Origin: JACNKJ01 sp964440095
GTDB lineage: Bacteria; Krumholzibacteriota; Krumholzibacteriia; JACNKJ01
Reading direction: 5' to 3'
Assembly (NCBI GenBank): GCA_964440095.1
Contig: CAYTPZ010000035.1
Span: 1-22,956 of the forward strand
Length of the DNA stretch: 22,956 bases
Below the pieces are notes generated by a model, which worked only from the letters and a program-made list of their open reading frames with translations, did no database searches and had not been told where the DNA came from. The position numbers and the translations under genes were made by a program. Positions 1 to 8,071 of the stretch are shown here, piece by piece. The stretch's first letter is position 1; the number at the start of each line of letters is the position of its first letter.

Positions 1-77
1 TTGCGAGTTATGGTTCCATGATTCCGCGAGAGAAGTATTCTGTCGCGCGAAATTCAAATCCTCATGGGGAGGCTCTT

Positions 78-1256
78 ATGAATAGATCCGTACTGGCCTT
101 CGGGCTTATCCTTCTCCTCCTGCCGCTAGGTGCCGGTGCCGATGACGTGACGGGCAAGCTGGGTGTCGGCTTCGAGTTCGGCACTCAGAAGATGGCAGGT
201 GGCCAGAGGGGCTACAGTGATATCCATCACAATATCTCTGCTCACATTCGTTATGGGCTCCAGCTAAATTGGTCCCTGGAGTTGGGATACAAGGGTGGTT
301 GGTCCCATCCGGGAATCGACAAGCGATCCGAGGACGCTGGATTCAGCTTTCCCTCCACCATGGATCTCTACAGTGTGTTCCATGAACCGCGCTTGGGTTT
401 GCTCTATCACTTCACGCCTAAGAAGAGCATGTCCCCCTATGCGCAGCTTTCAATGGGCATGATCCGCAACTACGTCATTGATCGTCGTAAGTACGCCGAG
501 TTCAAGGGTCCCTTCGTGGAAGGCCATGGACTTCGCGGTTACAACGAAGACGGCGAGCTGGTGGATCTCGACTCATGGAACTTCGTAGGATTCGCGGGAC
601 TCGGCTTCGAATGGTTCATGACCCAAAACTGGGCTTGGAACCTCGGCGCCCGCTACCACTTCTTCCCGGGTAACAATCTCGATACCGTGGGACTTAGTAA
701 CCCATACATCTGGGGCAAGAATCACGTGGATGCCGATACCGGCATGTTCGAAGCGCAGATCGGCTTCACCATTTTCTGGGGCGATCGTGATCGCAAAGCG
801 GCTCCCGTGCCGCCCGTGATTCCCCCGCGTCCAGTGAGTAAGCCCCAGGTTGTCAGCGATCGCGATGGCGATGGCAGCTACGACCACCAGGATCAGTACC
901 CGGATAAGCCCGCTCGCCCCGCCATCATCCTGAAAGGCGTGAACTTCGCCAGCGACAGTGCGGTGCTTTCGCCTGGTGCCAAGGTCATCCTGTCCGAAGT
1001 GGTCGGAACCCTTGCCCAGTACGAAGACATCAATATCGAAGTACGCGGTCACACGGACCATCGGAACACCTATGAGTACAACATGGATCTTTCGAAGAAC
1101 CGTGCCGCGGCCGTGAAGAGCTACCTGGTGGAAAAGGGTATCGATTCCGCCCGCATCACAACCATGGGCTTCGGTGAGCGCAGGCCCATCGCGACCAACG
1201 ACACACCGGAAGGCATGGCGCAGAACCGTCGCGCGGAACTCAAGATCAAAGACTAG
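78..1256 (+). CDS. OmpA-family outer membrane protein
   Basis: A 392-residue outer membrane protein that likely anchors the outer membrane to peptidoglycan. A signal peptide (about residues 1-21, with a cut after GAGA) is followed by a roughly 230-residue region rich in aromatic and alternating residues, as expected for an 8-stranded beta barrel. Next come a proline-rich linker (about 258-275), a short acidic DRDGDG stretch resembling thrombospondin type 3 calcium repeats, and a C-terminal OmpA/MotB-like domain (about 295-392). That domain has GHTD at 324-327 and a terminal NRRAELKI motif, both typical of the peptidoglycan-binding fold. The ATG at 78 is chosen over an in-frame ATG at 18 because GGGGAGG lies just upstream and the signal peptide starts there. 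A strong terminator follows, so it is probably monocistronic. The family call is firm; whether it forms a pore is not known. Confidence 0.93.
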   Translation: MNRSVLAFGLILLLLPLGAGADDVTGKLGVGFEFGTQKMAGGQRGYSDIHHNISAHIRYGLQLNWSLELGYKGGWSHPGIDKRSEDAGFSFPSTMDLYSVFHEPRLGLLYHFTPKKSMSPYAQLSMGMIRNYVIDRRKYAEFKGPFVEGHGLRGYNEDGELVDLDSWNFVGFAGLGFEWFMTQNWAWNLGARYHFFPGNNLDTVGLSNPYIWGKNHVDADTGMFEAQIGFTIFWGDRDRKAAPVPPVIPPRPVSKPQVVSDRDGDGSYDHQDQYPDKPARPAIILKGVNFASDSAVLSPGAKVILSEVVGTLAQYEDINIEVRGHTDHRNTYEYNMDLSKNRAAAVKSYLVEKGIDSARITTMGFGERRPIATNDTPEGMAQNRRAELKIKD

Positions 1257-1282
1257 CTCTGGCTAGCATTTCGTAGTTAAGA

Positions 1283-1316
1283 CGGGGAAGGGTTGAGCCC
1301 TTCCCCGCTTTCTTTT
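1283..1316 (+). terminator. Rho-independent terminator after the OmpA gene
   Basis: A perfect 10-bp stem (1283-1292 with 1298-1307) closes a 5-base loop and is followed by CTTTCTTTT. It starts 27 bases after the OmpA-family stop codon. Confidence 0.9.
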
Positions 1317-1454
1317 CCCGCGTTGTCCAGCTTGGCGCCTAGCCTCCCCCTTATTGCTCCACGATGCCTGTGGCCACTCCTCCTAGTCCTTGTGAGGCGG
1401 CCGATAATTGCCTATATGCCACCATCATCCCCCGTCGAGCGGAATTAGGGGGAG

Positions 1455-1483
1455 TGGTCACAAGCATCGATCTATGTTAAAAT
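1455..1483 (+). promoter_or_regulatory. Candidate promoter for the M1 peptidase gene
   Basis: TGGTCA (1455-1460) and TAAAAT (1478-1483) are separated by 17 bases and match the sigma-70 -35 and -10 consensus at 4 of 6 and 5 of 6 positions. Transcription would start near 1490, just before the structured leader at 1499-1544. The rest of the 314-base gap 1257-1570 holds only the upstream terminator; I see no gene in it. Confidence 0.4.
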
Positions 1484-1498
1484 GAAGCATCCTCAATC

Positions 1499-1544
1499 GA
1501 CCATCCACTCGGGCGGGTACCTGTAGGCAGGACCCAGGATGGTC
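1499..1544 (+). promoter_or_regulatory. Structured 5' leader upstream of the M1 peptidase
   Basis: Two nested inverted repeats form an extended hairpin. GACCATCC (1499-1506) pairs perfectly with GGATGGTC (1537-1544). Inside it, GGGT (1515-1518) pairs with ACCC (1532-1535), and CCTG (1520-1523) pairs with CAGG (1528-1531) across a TAGG loop. It ends 26 bases before the start codon, is not followed by a T-tract, and matches no riboswitch class I can name. Confidence 0.5.
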
Positions 1545-1570
1545 ATGTCACATTGCAAATGGGAGTCCCC

Positions 1571-4270
1571 ATGCCCAAGGTCAGCCAACTACTGATTGGT
1601 TTCCTGCTACTCGCATTCTTCAGCAATCCACTTTTAGCCGAGTTCAACGATGAGGATCCTTCCGAGGTTCTGCATCGTGAACTCATGCAGCATCGTCAGC
1701 GAGAAGCTGAGGCCAAAGAAATCGCCGCCAAGAGGCTGCTCGAAATGGAATCGGATCGCAGCTTCAACCAGGAACAGTTCGACGTCCTCCACTACGACCT
1801 GGATATCGACCTGGATCCGGACACACACATACTATCCGGCACCTTGGCGTCCACATTGCAGGTGATTGGCGATCCCATTTCCACCATCGAGTTCAATCTC
1901 AAATACAACATGAGTGTGATCGGCGCGATGATCGGCGCTGCGGCAACGACTTGGTCACACGCCAGCAGCATGCTCACCATCGACCTGGATCGCGTGTACA
2001 ACAATGGTGAGACGCTAACACTCAGTGTTGACTACAGCGGCAATCCTTCCGGTGGTGCCTTCGGCTGGGACAGCCATGGCGGACAGGATATGATCTGGAC
2101 CCTCAGTGAACCCTACGGTGCTCGCGAATGGTGGCCCTGCAAAGACCTGAACACCGACAAGGCCGACTCCATGGACATCCGCGTGACGGTGCCCGACAAC
2201 CTCATCGTCGCCTCCAACGGACTGCTCATATCCGATGTGGACAACGGAACTACGCGCACCTTCCATTGGAAGACGAATTATCCCATCGTGACCTATCTGG
2301 TTTCGCTGGCAATTCACCCCTACACCGTTTACTCCGATTGGTACACGCCCCTGGCCGGCGGCGACCCCATGGAAGTGGCCTTCTACATCTTCCCCGACTG
2401 GGTTGGCGGCGTGGAGGAAAACTACGCCAAGACCGTCCCCATGCTTGAAGTCTTCGCTGAAGGCTTCGGCGAGTATCCATTCGTTGAGGAGAAGTACGGC
2501 ATGGCCAGCTTCACCTGGGGCGGCGGCATGGAACACCAGACCATCACCAGCATGGGTGGTTGGTGGGAAGATGTGGTCTCCCACGAGGCGGGTCACCAGT
2601 GGTTCGGCGATTACATCACCTGTGACGACTTCAGTCACATCTGGCTCAATGAAGGCTTCGCCACGTGGTGCGAGGCTTATTGGAAAGAACAGACCGAGGG
2701 ATTCTCTGTCTATCAGGATTACATGGACGGCGCGGCCTACATGGGGGCTGGCACGATTATCATTGAAGACCCCTACACCGAAAATATCTTCGATGGGAAT
2801 CTCAGCTACAACAAGGCCTCGTGGATCCCTCACATGCTGCGTGGAATGATGGGCGACGAAGACTTCTTCGCGGGGCTCACCCTTTACCAAGAGCAGTACG
2901 GTCACGACAGCGCCACCACCGAAGAATTCCGCGATGTGATGGAAACGGTCTCGGGCCTTGAGCTGGATCAGTTCTTCACCCAGTGGATCTACGGCGAGTA
3001 CTTCCCGATTTACGAGTACAACTGGAGCGTTACACGCGACGGCATCGTGACCCTGGACGTGGATCAGATTCAGACCAACACCGGGCTCTTTACCATGCCC
3101 ATTCGCATTCGCGTGAACACCGATCAGGGACCGCAGGAGTTCACCGTACAGAACAGCCTGGCCTCCGAAAGCTACGAGCTAGCGGTAGTGGGCACGGTGG
3201 AAAGCGTTCTGCTCGATCCCGACAAGTGGATTCTCCGTCAGGTCCGCACCACGGTTTCCAACCCCACATTCGACTCGGGCGTCTTGCTTGTGAACGGTGT
3301 GGACTGGGGAACCTACTATCCCGAAATACAGAATGCCTATGAAGCCAAGGCTTTCTGGGGTGAGACCCTCATCGATTTCTGGGACAACTTCTCAGAGCCT
3401 TCCGGCGGATACCCCAGCACGCTTCCCGCACCCTTGGGACACGGAGCCGTGACCGCTGACATCATCGGTACCTATTCCACGGTGATCTGGGTGGGGAATC
3501 ACTACAACGGCGATCTGGCCGATTGGCAGGAAACGCCCATCGCCTCCTACCTTGAAGTGGGCGGCAATGTCATACTCTTGTCGCGCCGCGGATCGTCTTT
3601 CCTGGGCGGCGAGCTCAGCGATCACCTGGGCATCACCTGGGCCGAAACCTCGGAGTCCCTCGGCAACTGCATGTCCAACTATCTTGGATTGGTGAACATT
3701 GCCTTCACGGGCAGTCAGAGCTGGAACGACGTGTTCTACACGAACGTCGGTCCCAACAGCACTCTGCTCTTCAAGGACACCAGCGGCTTCTCCGTGGATC
3801 GCGGCACCGGCGTGCACGCACAGCCTTCCGGCGGCGGGACACATCGCCCTGAAGGCGCGCAGATGGTCTACCTTGCGGGACGCCCCTATCGCATGGATCA
3901 CGCCTCGTTGCGTTCTAACGTCGAGTACATACTCGAGAACTTCTTCGGCGAGCCCTGGAATCCCACGAGCGTGGGCGATGATCAAGCGTCCACTCTACCC
4001 ATGCTCAAGGGGAACTTCCCCAATCCCTTCAACCCCAAGACCGAGATCAGTTTCTCGCTTCCCGATGCAGCTAGCGTTGAATTGGCCGTCTATGACACGG
4101 CCGGTCGCTTAGTGCGCGCTCTGGTCATGGGCGAGCACGATGCGGGTGTACACGTGTACAGTTGGGATGGTCGGAATGAGGCCGGAGTACTGCTTTCCTC
4201 AGGAATCTACTTTGCCAACTTGAAGGCGGGCGGTTTGAGCCTGAATCAGAAGATGGTATTGCTCAAATAA
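1571..4270 (+). CDS. Secreted M1-family metallopeptidase with amidotransferase-like and FlgD-like domains
   Basis: An 899-residue zinc aminopeptidase-family protein, exported by a signal peptide (about residues 1-24). The zinc site is HEAGH (338-342) with the third ligand E361 in a NEGF motif. The substrate-binding GxMEN motif appears as GGMEH (318-322). The M1 beta-sandwich and catalytic domains span about 50-560. A second module (about 570-800) begins GVLLVNGVDW and contains a YLEVGGNVILLSRRG stretch, resembling the class I glutamine amidotransferase/ThuA fold. Residues about 812-899 are a FlgD-Ig/type IX sorting-like domain (NFPNPFNP, SWDGRNEAG, SGIYF, KMVLLK) common in secreted proteins of FCB and related candidate phyla. 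ATG 1571 is preferred over 1553 because GGGAG precedes it and the signal peptide begins there. It is likely cell-surface or secreted; the substrate is unknown. Confidence 0.9.
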   Translation: MPKVSQLLIGFLLLAFFSNPLLAEFNDEDPSEVLHRELMQHRQREAEAKEIAAKRLLEMESDRSFNQEQFDVLHYDLDIDLDPDTHILSGTLASTLQVIGDPISTIEFNLKYNMSVIGAMIGAAATTWSHASSMLTIDLDRVYNNGETLTLSVDYSGNPSGGAFGWDSHGGQDMIWTLSEPYGAREWWPCKDLNTDKADSMDIRVTVPDNLIVASNGLLISDVDNGTTRTFHWKTNYPIVTYLVSLAIHPYTVYSDWYTPLAGGDPMEVAFYIFPDWVGGVEENYAKTVPMLEVFAEGFGEYPFVEEKYGMASFTWGGGMEHQTITSMGGWWEDVVSHEAGHQWFGDYITCDDFSHIWLNEGFATWCEAYWKEQTEGFSVYQDYMDGAAYMGAGTIIIEDPYTENIFDGNLSYNKASWIPHMLRGMMGDEDFFAGLTLYQEQYGHDSATTEEFRDVMETVSGLELDQFFTQWIYGEYFPIYEYNWSVTRDGIVTLDVDQIQTNTGLFTMPIRIRVNTDQGPQEFTVQNSLASESYELAVVGTVESVLLDPDKWILRQVRTTVSNPTFDSGVLLVNGVDWGTYYPEIQNAYEAKAFWGETLIDFWDNFSEPSGGYPSTLPAPLGHGAVTADIIGTYSTVIWVGNHYNGDLADWQETPIASYLEVGGNVILLSRRGSSFLGGELSDHLGITWAETSESLGNCMSNYLGLVNIAFTGSQSWNDVFYTNVGPNSTLLFKDTSGFSVDRGTGVHAQPSGGGTHRPEGAQMVYLAGRPYRMDHASLRSNVEYILENFFGEPWNPTSVGDDQASTLPMLKGNFPNPFNPKTEISFSLPDAASVELAVYDTAGRLVRALVMGEHDAGVHVYSWDGRNEAGVLLSSGIYFANLKAGGLSLNQKMVLLK

Positions 4271-4290
4271 TTTCCTCAGCCGAAACGAAA

Positions 4291-4326
4291 AGAACCCTCC
4301 TCGTTACCTGGGGAGGGTTCTTCTTT
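4291..4326. terminator. Bidirectional terminator between converging genes
   Basis: AGAACCCTCC (4291-4300) pairs perfectly with 4312-4321 around an 11-base loop. The + strand continues TCTTT, and on the - strand the stem runs into TTTTCGTTT. It sits between the M1 peptidase stop (4270) and the stop of the small membrane protein on the other strand (4346), so it can serve both. Confidence 0.88.
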
Positions 4327-4345
4327 AATTGTGGATACGCTTATC

Positions 4346-4639
4346 TCAGGACGCGGCCGCACCGGATCCTAGTTTGACCAAGCCTACAATCAGAGCGATG
4401 AGGGCCAATGGCCAGGCGAAGATCAGCAGGAAGATCGGCAGGACCACACCCAACATGGGAAGCAGCACAAGCAGAAGCAGCAGACTCACGGCCACTCCGA
4501 TAATTCCGCGGAAAATCCAGCAGACCAAATGGAGGGGCAGTAGGATCAGCTTGAATACCAGTCCCAATATGGTGAGTAGCAAACCGCCGAAGAGCATGAG
4601 TGCCAGTAAGCCGACAAGAAGTAGGGCGAGTTCGAACAT
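4346..4639 (-). CDS. Small multi-pass membrane protein of unknown function
   Basis: A 97-residue, extremely hydrophobic protein with three to four membrane-spanning stretches and hardly any charged residues until the short GSGAAAS tail. I do not recognise the family. It is accepted as a gene because a good ribosome site (GGAGG, 7 bases before the ATG) precedes it, it has its own intergenic spacing on both sides, and a bidirectional terminator lies at its 3' end. A shadow reading frame on the + strand in the same place is rich in Lys, Ser and Arg and looks non-coding. It is read away from the VWA operon in the same direction, 191 bases downstream, and may have its own promoter in the AT-rich stretch 4680-4770, though I cannot pick clear boxes. 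Confidence 0.7.
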   Translation of the reverse strand: MFELALLLVGLLALMLFGGLLLTILGLVFKLILLPLHLVCWIFRGIIGVAVSLLLLLVLLPMLGVVLPIFLLIFAWPLALIALIVGLVKLGSGAAAS

Positions 4640-4770
4640 GGAAATCCTCCGAAAGAGTGAACGGCGGGATGATTATTGCCGCCCTTTAAATTCGCAGTGG
4701 CGAGCTCAAAGTTTCCGGTTTGAAGTTAAAAAATAGTAACAAGCTGATATTGTTAAAGTTAGAGGGAAAT

Positions 4771-4822
4771 GTCTCCCCGGGTGCACACTAATCAAATGAG
4801 AATCGAGTGCACCCGGGTGGAC
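4771..4822. repeat. Long inverted repeat downstream of the VWA gene
   Basis: CCCGGGTGCAC (4776-4786) is perfectly repeated in inverse at 4807-4817 around a 20-base loop. After a 2-bp mismatch the pairing resumes for 3 bp (4771-4773 with 4820-4822). It starts 9 bases beyond the VWA stop codon, so it may terminate the sigma/VWA transcript, but on that strand it is followed only by GGAGACATTT, not a real T-tract. A dimeric-regulator site or mRNA-stabilising hairpin are alternatives. Confidence 0.6.
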
Positions 4823-4830
4823 AAAGAAGG

Positions 4831-7308
4831 CTAATCGCGCCGGCCATTTTCCAAGCGCGCCGCGCGCTGAATGAGATCGTGGAGCTCAGCCAGATCTTCA
4901 TCCTGCGGATACTCCACGCGCAGACCCTTGGCCAGGTCGATCAGCGCATCGAAGCTTCCATCCTTGGCCCAATAACTTCCGCGCAGGATTTCCGCGAACT
5001 CGGCGACCATGGCATCCAACTGCAGATTGTAATCCGCACGAACAAAACTGATCTGAAAAGCAGCGAGTTCGATGGCCTTGCTTAACTCCTCGACCTCACC
5101 GGCGTCCTCACTATGCTTGGGATGCTCATAGCGAATGTGGACGCGGCCAAGTTTTTTCTCGGGACTGTGGCGACGGTTGCTACGACTTTGAATCGCTGCA
5201 TCCGATAGTTTGATCTCGTAAAGCGCCGTGGACTGATGACCGGATCCCAACTCGCCGGCATCCACATCGTCGTTGCGGAAATCCTCGTCGGCAATGTCGC
5301 GGTTCTCGTAGCCGATCAATCGCCAGCGCAGCACGTATTCAGGATCGAACTCCACCTGGATCTTTGCGTCACGCGCGACGGTCTGCAACGTAGCGCTGAG
5401 ATTTTCGCGGAAGACGCGTGTGGCTTCATCGATTTCATCGACGTAGTAGTAGTTGCCGTCGCCCTTGTCGGCGAGTTTCTCCATGAGCACATCGTTGTAA
5501 TTGCCCATGCCGAAACCGATGGTCGAAAGAGCCACGCCGCGATCCGATTCAAGCCGCACACGACTCAAGATCTTCTCGGCCTGGGTCTCACCGGTATTGG
5601 CCACACCATCGGAGCAGAGGATCAGCCGGGTGTTGGTATCGTCGGTATCGAGCTTGGAGGCCATTTCATAGCCCAACCACAATCCCTCTTCGGCATTGGT
5701 GCTGCCGTTGGAGTGTAGGGAATTCAAAGCCCGCTCAATTCGCCGGCGATCTTCCACCGCCGTAGGACGAAGAACCACGCGACCGTGGGATCCATACTCC
5801 ACGATGCCCACCGTGTCGGAATCTTCCAGCTCGTCCAAGAGAATCATTAGAGCTTGCTTCACAAGGTCCAGACGATCCTCACGAGACATGGAACCGGAAG
5901 TGTCCACGACGAAGATGAGGTTTGCCGGCTTACGTTCACGCTGAGTGATCTCGCGCGTTTGCACACCCACACGCAGCAGATGGTACCCCTCACCGTAGGG
6001 TGAAGGTGCGCCATCGACGCTCAGGCAGAAGGTCTCATCTTCGCAGCTCTCATAACCCTGATCGAAGAAGTTGATGAACTCTTCAACTCGCACGGCATCC
6101 TTCGGCGGCAGTTCACCGCGATCAAGGTAGCTTCGCGTGAGTGTGTAGGAAGCGTTGTCCACGTCGAGAGCGAAAGTGGATAGCGCATCTTCATCGGTCA
6201 TCACGAAGGGATTGGTGCCATAATTATTGAAATACATGGCGTCGAATGCCTCTCCATTAGGATTGTTGTACCAAGGTGGAATCCAGCAGCGCATTCTGCG
6301 TCGAGAATGATAACGCTCGTCACGGTAACTCCCGCTAATGGGATCCCACACCGGTGCGCCATTGATATCAAACCTGGCTTCACCCGATCGGCCTCCCCCA
6401 TAGTGAAAGGTTAGGGTTGAATTTGGAATTCCTGCCTGAAGTGCTTTGGCTTCTTCCACGTTGTCCACGGCGAAGTTATTTAGATTATCGCTCCTGACTT
6501 TCCTTTCCGTACACCCCACATCGACAAGGGCCGGCATGCTCTCAACCTCGATCGTATCGACTACCAAACTGACCGATTGCTTCATGGCGAACTGCAGACT
6601 GTCTGCGTAGCCCTCCCAAACCTTGATACCCTCAGCCAGAACATTTTCGTAGCCCATGTACAGGCATTTGATCGTGTAGGTAGCGGCAGGAAGCAGCAGT
6701 TCGAACCTGCCGTCTTCAAGGGTCATTGTGCCAAAATCCGTTCCAAGCACAATCACATTGGCGTAGGGAAGGGGAGCACCGGTTTCGCTATCCATGACCA
6801 TTCCTGTAATGGCTCCAAGACCCTGCCTCACTTCAACTCTTTCAGCACGAGAAGCAGTCGACTTCACAAAGAACTCCTCCACCGGCACGGGATCCACCTT
6901 GATCTCGGCCAATGTGGGCACCGCTTCAGCGTCGCTAGCGAAGACTTCCAGGTTGATATTCGGTGCTTTTTCATGCAAGGCCTCAGCACCCGCGGCATCC
7001 CGGTGAGCCGTCTCCGGAGGGGCAACGGTGGAGAATTGTTCCGACTCCACCGGGGCCGCGGATTTTGCTGCGGCCATGTTCTCACTGGGCACCGGCACCT
7101 TGTGGAGCCTGTCCATGTTGGATTCTGGACGCCAAAGGATCGCCACCAGGAGCGCGACCAAGACCACGGCACTGGAGTATCCCCATCGGCGCCAAACGAG
7201 TGTACGGCGTTGTGCGCGCAAATCTTCGGGCTCATTGATTCGGCGCCAGACAAATTCCTTCTCGCCCCCGGTCAATTTGTGACGGTGTGGTTCGAAGAGT
7301 TTCTTCAT
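4831..7308 (-). CDS. Membrane-anchored YfbK-type VWA protein with carboxypeptidase-regulatory-like domain
   Basis: An 825-residue protein with four parts: a basic cytoplasmic tail (1-42), one transmembrane helix (about 43-59), a periplasmic spacer, and a carboxypeptidase-regulatory-like beta domain (about 165-242). Then comes a YfbK/DUF3520-type von Willebrand A protein to the end. The VWA metal site is intact: DTSGS at 469-473 and a later Asp in CSDG (D567). The YfbK signature before it (LSTFALDVDNASYT, then PPKDAVRVEEFINFFD) is unmistakable. The start ATG overlaps the sigma factor stop by ATGA, so the two are translationally coupled. A short cytoplasmic N-terminus plus one helix, encoded directly after an ECF sigma gene, is the arrangement expected of an anti-sigma factor. 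No zinc-binding HxxxCxxC is present. The fold calls are firm; the anti-sigma role is inference. Confidence 0.9.
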   Translation of the reverse strand: MKKLFEPHRHKLTGGEKEFVWRRINEPEDLRAQRRTLVWRRWGYSSAVVLVALLVAILWRPESNMDRLHKVPVPSENMAAAKSAAPVESEQFSTVAPPETAHRDAAGAEALHEKAPNINLEVFASDAEAVPTLAEIKVDPVPVEEFFVKSTASRAERVEVRQGLGAITGMVMDSETGAPLPYANVIVLGTDFGTMTLEDGRFELLLPAATYTIKCLYMGYENVLAEGIKVWEGYADSLQFAMKQSVSLVVDTIEVESMPALVDVGCTERKVRSDNLNNFAVDNVEEAKALQAGIPNSTLTFHYGGGRSGEARFDINGAPVWDPISGSYRDERYHSRRRMRCWIPPWYNNPNGEAFDAMYFNNYGTNPFVMTDEDALSTFALDVDNASYTLTRSYLDRGELPPKDAVRVEEFINFFDQGYESCEDETFCLSVDGAPSPYGEGYHLLRVGVQTREITQRERKPANLIFVVDTSGSMSREDRLDLVKQALMILLDELEDSDTVGIVEYGSHGRVVLRPTAVEDRRRIERALNSLHSNGSTNAEEGLWLGYEMASKLDTDDTNTRLILCSDGVANTGETQAEKILSRVRLESDRGVALSTIGFGMGNYNDVLMEKLADKGDGNYYYVDEIDEATRVFRENLSATLQTVARDAKIQVEFDPEYVLRWRLIGYENRDIADEDFRNDDVDAGELGSGHQSTALYEIKLSDAAIQSRSNRRHSPEKKLGRVHIRYEHPKHSEDAGEVEELSKAIELAAFQISFVRADYNLQLDAMVAEFAEILRGSYWAKDGSFDALIDLAKGLRVEYPQDEDLAELHDLIQRAARLENGRRD

Positions 7309-7898
7309 GACCGCATTCCTTCCGTTCCATCAGCAAGTTCCCCGTATTCCGACCCTTCCAGTTTCTTGCGCAAAACCTCTCCGGCCCGATGGTAATGCAC
7401 CCGCGCCGTAGCCTCTGCACAACCCAGCTCTTCGCCCAATTCCTTGAAGGACAATCCTTCCAACTCGCGCAGCAACATGGCCGCCCTTTGCTTGGGCGAA
7501 ATAGAGTTGATCGCTTCTTGGAGGGCATCCTGCTCGGAACGGAAGCTTGGCTCGGGGCCCAGATCGGTTTCACTCGGTGCCTCGGCAATGAAGCCAAGAT
7601 GCTTTCTCGCGCGACGCGCCAAGCTCCTTCGCCAGTCCAGGGTTTTATGCAAGGCGATGCTACGAAGCCAACCGTGCAAGGAGCCATCGCCGCGGAAATT
7701 TTCAACGGCCTTCATGGCCGTGACGAAAGTTTCCTGCAACAGGTCCTTTGCGGCTTCTCGATCGCCGGTCTGGTAGCAAAGGAAGTTAAAAAGGGAGTCG
7801 GAACTGGCGTCGTAGATTTCTCGCCAGGCACTTTGATCACCGCCCGCGGCTCTACTTGCCAGGTCCAGGTCTTGTCGATGTTTCCGTTTCGCATTCAC
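7305..7898 (-). CDS. ECF-type RNA polymerase sigma factor
   Basis: A 197-residue extracytoplasmic-function sigma factor. Region 2 is visible in AAKDLLQETFVTAMKAVENF and the following WLRSIALHKTLDWRR. Region 4 is the helix-turn-helix from LQEAINSISPKQRAA through FKELGEELGCAEATARVHYHR. Regions 1.1 and 3 are absent, as usual for this group. I place the start at the GTG at 7898, where AGGAG sits 8 bases upstream. An in-frame GTG at 7919 would add 7 residues but has no ribosome site. The gene ends inside the start codon of the VWA gene, so both are made together. The signal it responds to is unknown. I see no clear self-type promoter in the 100 bases upstream. Confidence 0.92.
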   Translation of the reverse strand: MNAKRKHRQDLDLASRAAGGDQSAWREIYDASSDSLFNFLCYQTGDREAAKDLLQETFVTAMKAVENFRGDGSLHGWLRSIALHKTLDWRRSLARRARKHLGFIAEAPSETDLGPEPSFRSEQDALQEAINSISPKQRAAMLLRELEGLSFKELGEELGCAEATARVHYHRAGEVLRKKLEGSEYGELADGTEGMRS

Positions 7899-7994
7899 CG
7901 TCGCCTCTCCTCGGTTCACAACTATGACGTGGGATGCGGGAAACTCGTTTACGGCCTTGTGGAAGAATAATCCCCGGAATGGTTAGACCCAAGC

Positions 7995-8013
7995 AAAACC
8001 CCCACCCAGGGGG
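7995..8013 (-). terminator. Probable terminator of the acyl-CoA dehydrogenase transcript
   Basis: Read on the - strand, CCCCC, a TGGGT loop, GGGGG and then TTTT form a short all-GC hairpin with a T-run. It lies about 60 bases after the stop codon, beyond the heptad array, and before the sigma factor's leader. The stem is only 5 bp, hence moderate confidence. Confidence 0.55.
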
Positions 8014-8022
8014 ATGGGCAGG

Positions 8023-8071
8023 AGCGGCCAGCGGTCAGCGGCCAGCGGCCAGCGGCCAGCGGCCAGCGGTC
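8023..8071. repeat. Seven-unit heptanucleotide tandem array (AGCGGYC)
   Basis: Exactly seven 7-bp units run without interruption, reading AGCGGCC or AGCGGTC on the + strand. The sixth base follows the order C,T,C,C,C,C,T. The last base of the array (8071) is also the last base of the acyl-CoA dehydrogenase stop codon, so the array is the start of that gene's 3' untranslated region and precedes its terminator. The AGCGGTC form is the same unit, in the opposite orientation, as the array at 22902-22956. Confidence 0.95.

Noticed and set aside
2015..2905. 296-residue open frame on the - strand opposite the M1 peptidase
   Set aside because: It lies antisense to the zinc-site region of a well-supported gene and shows no domain.
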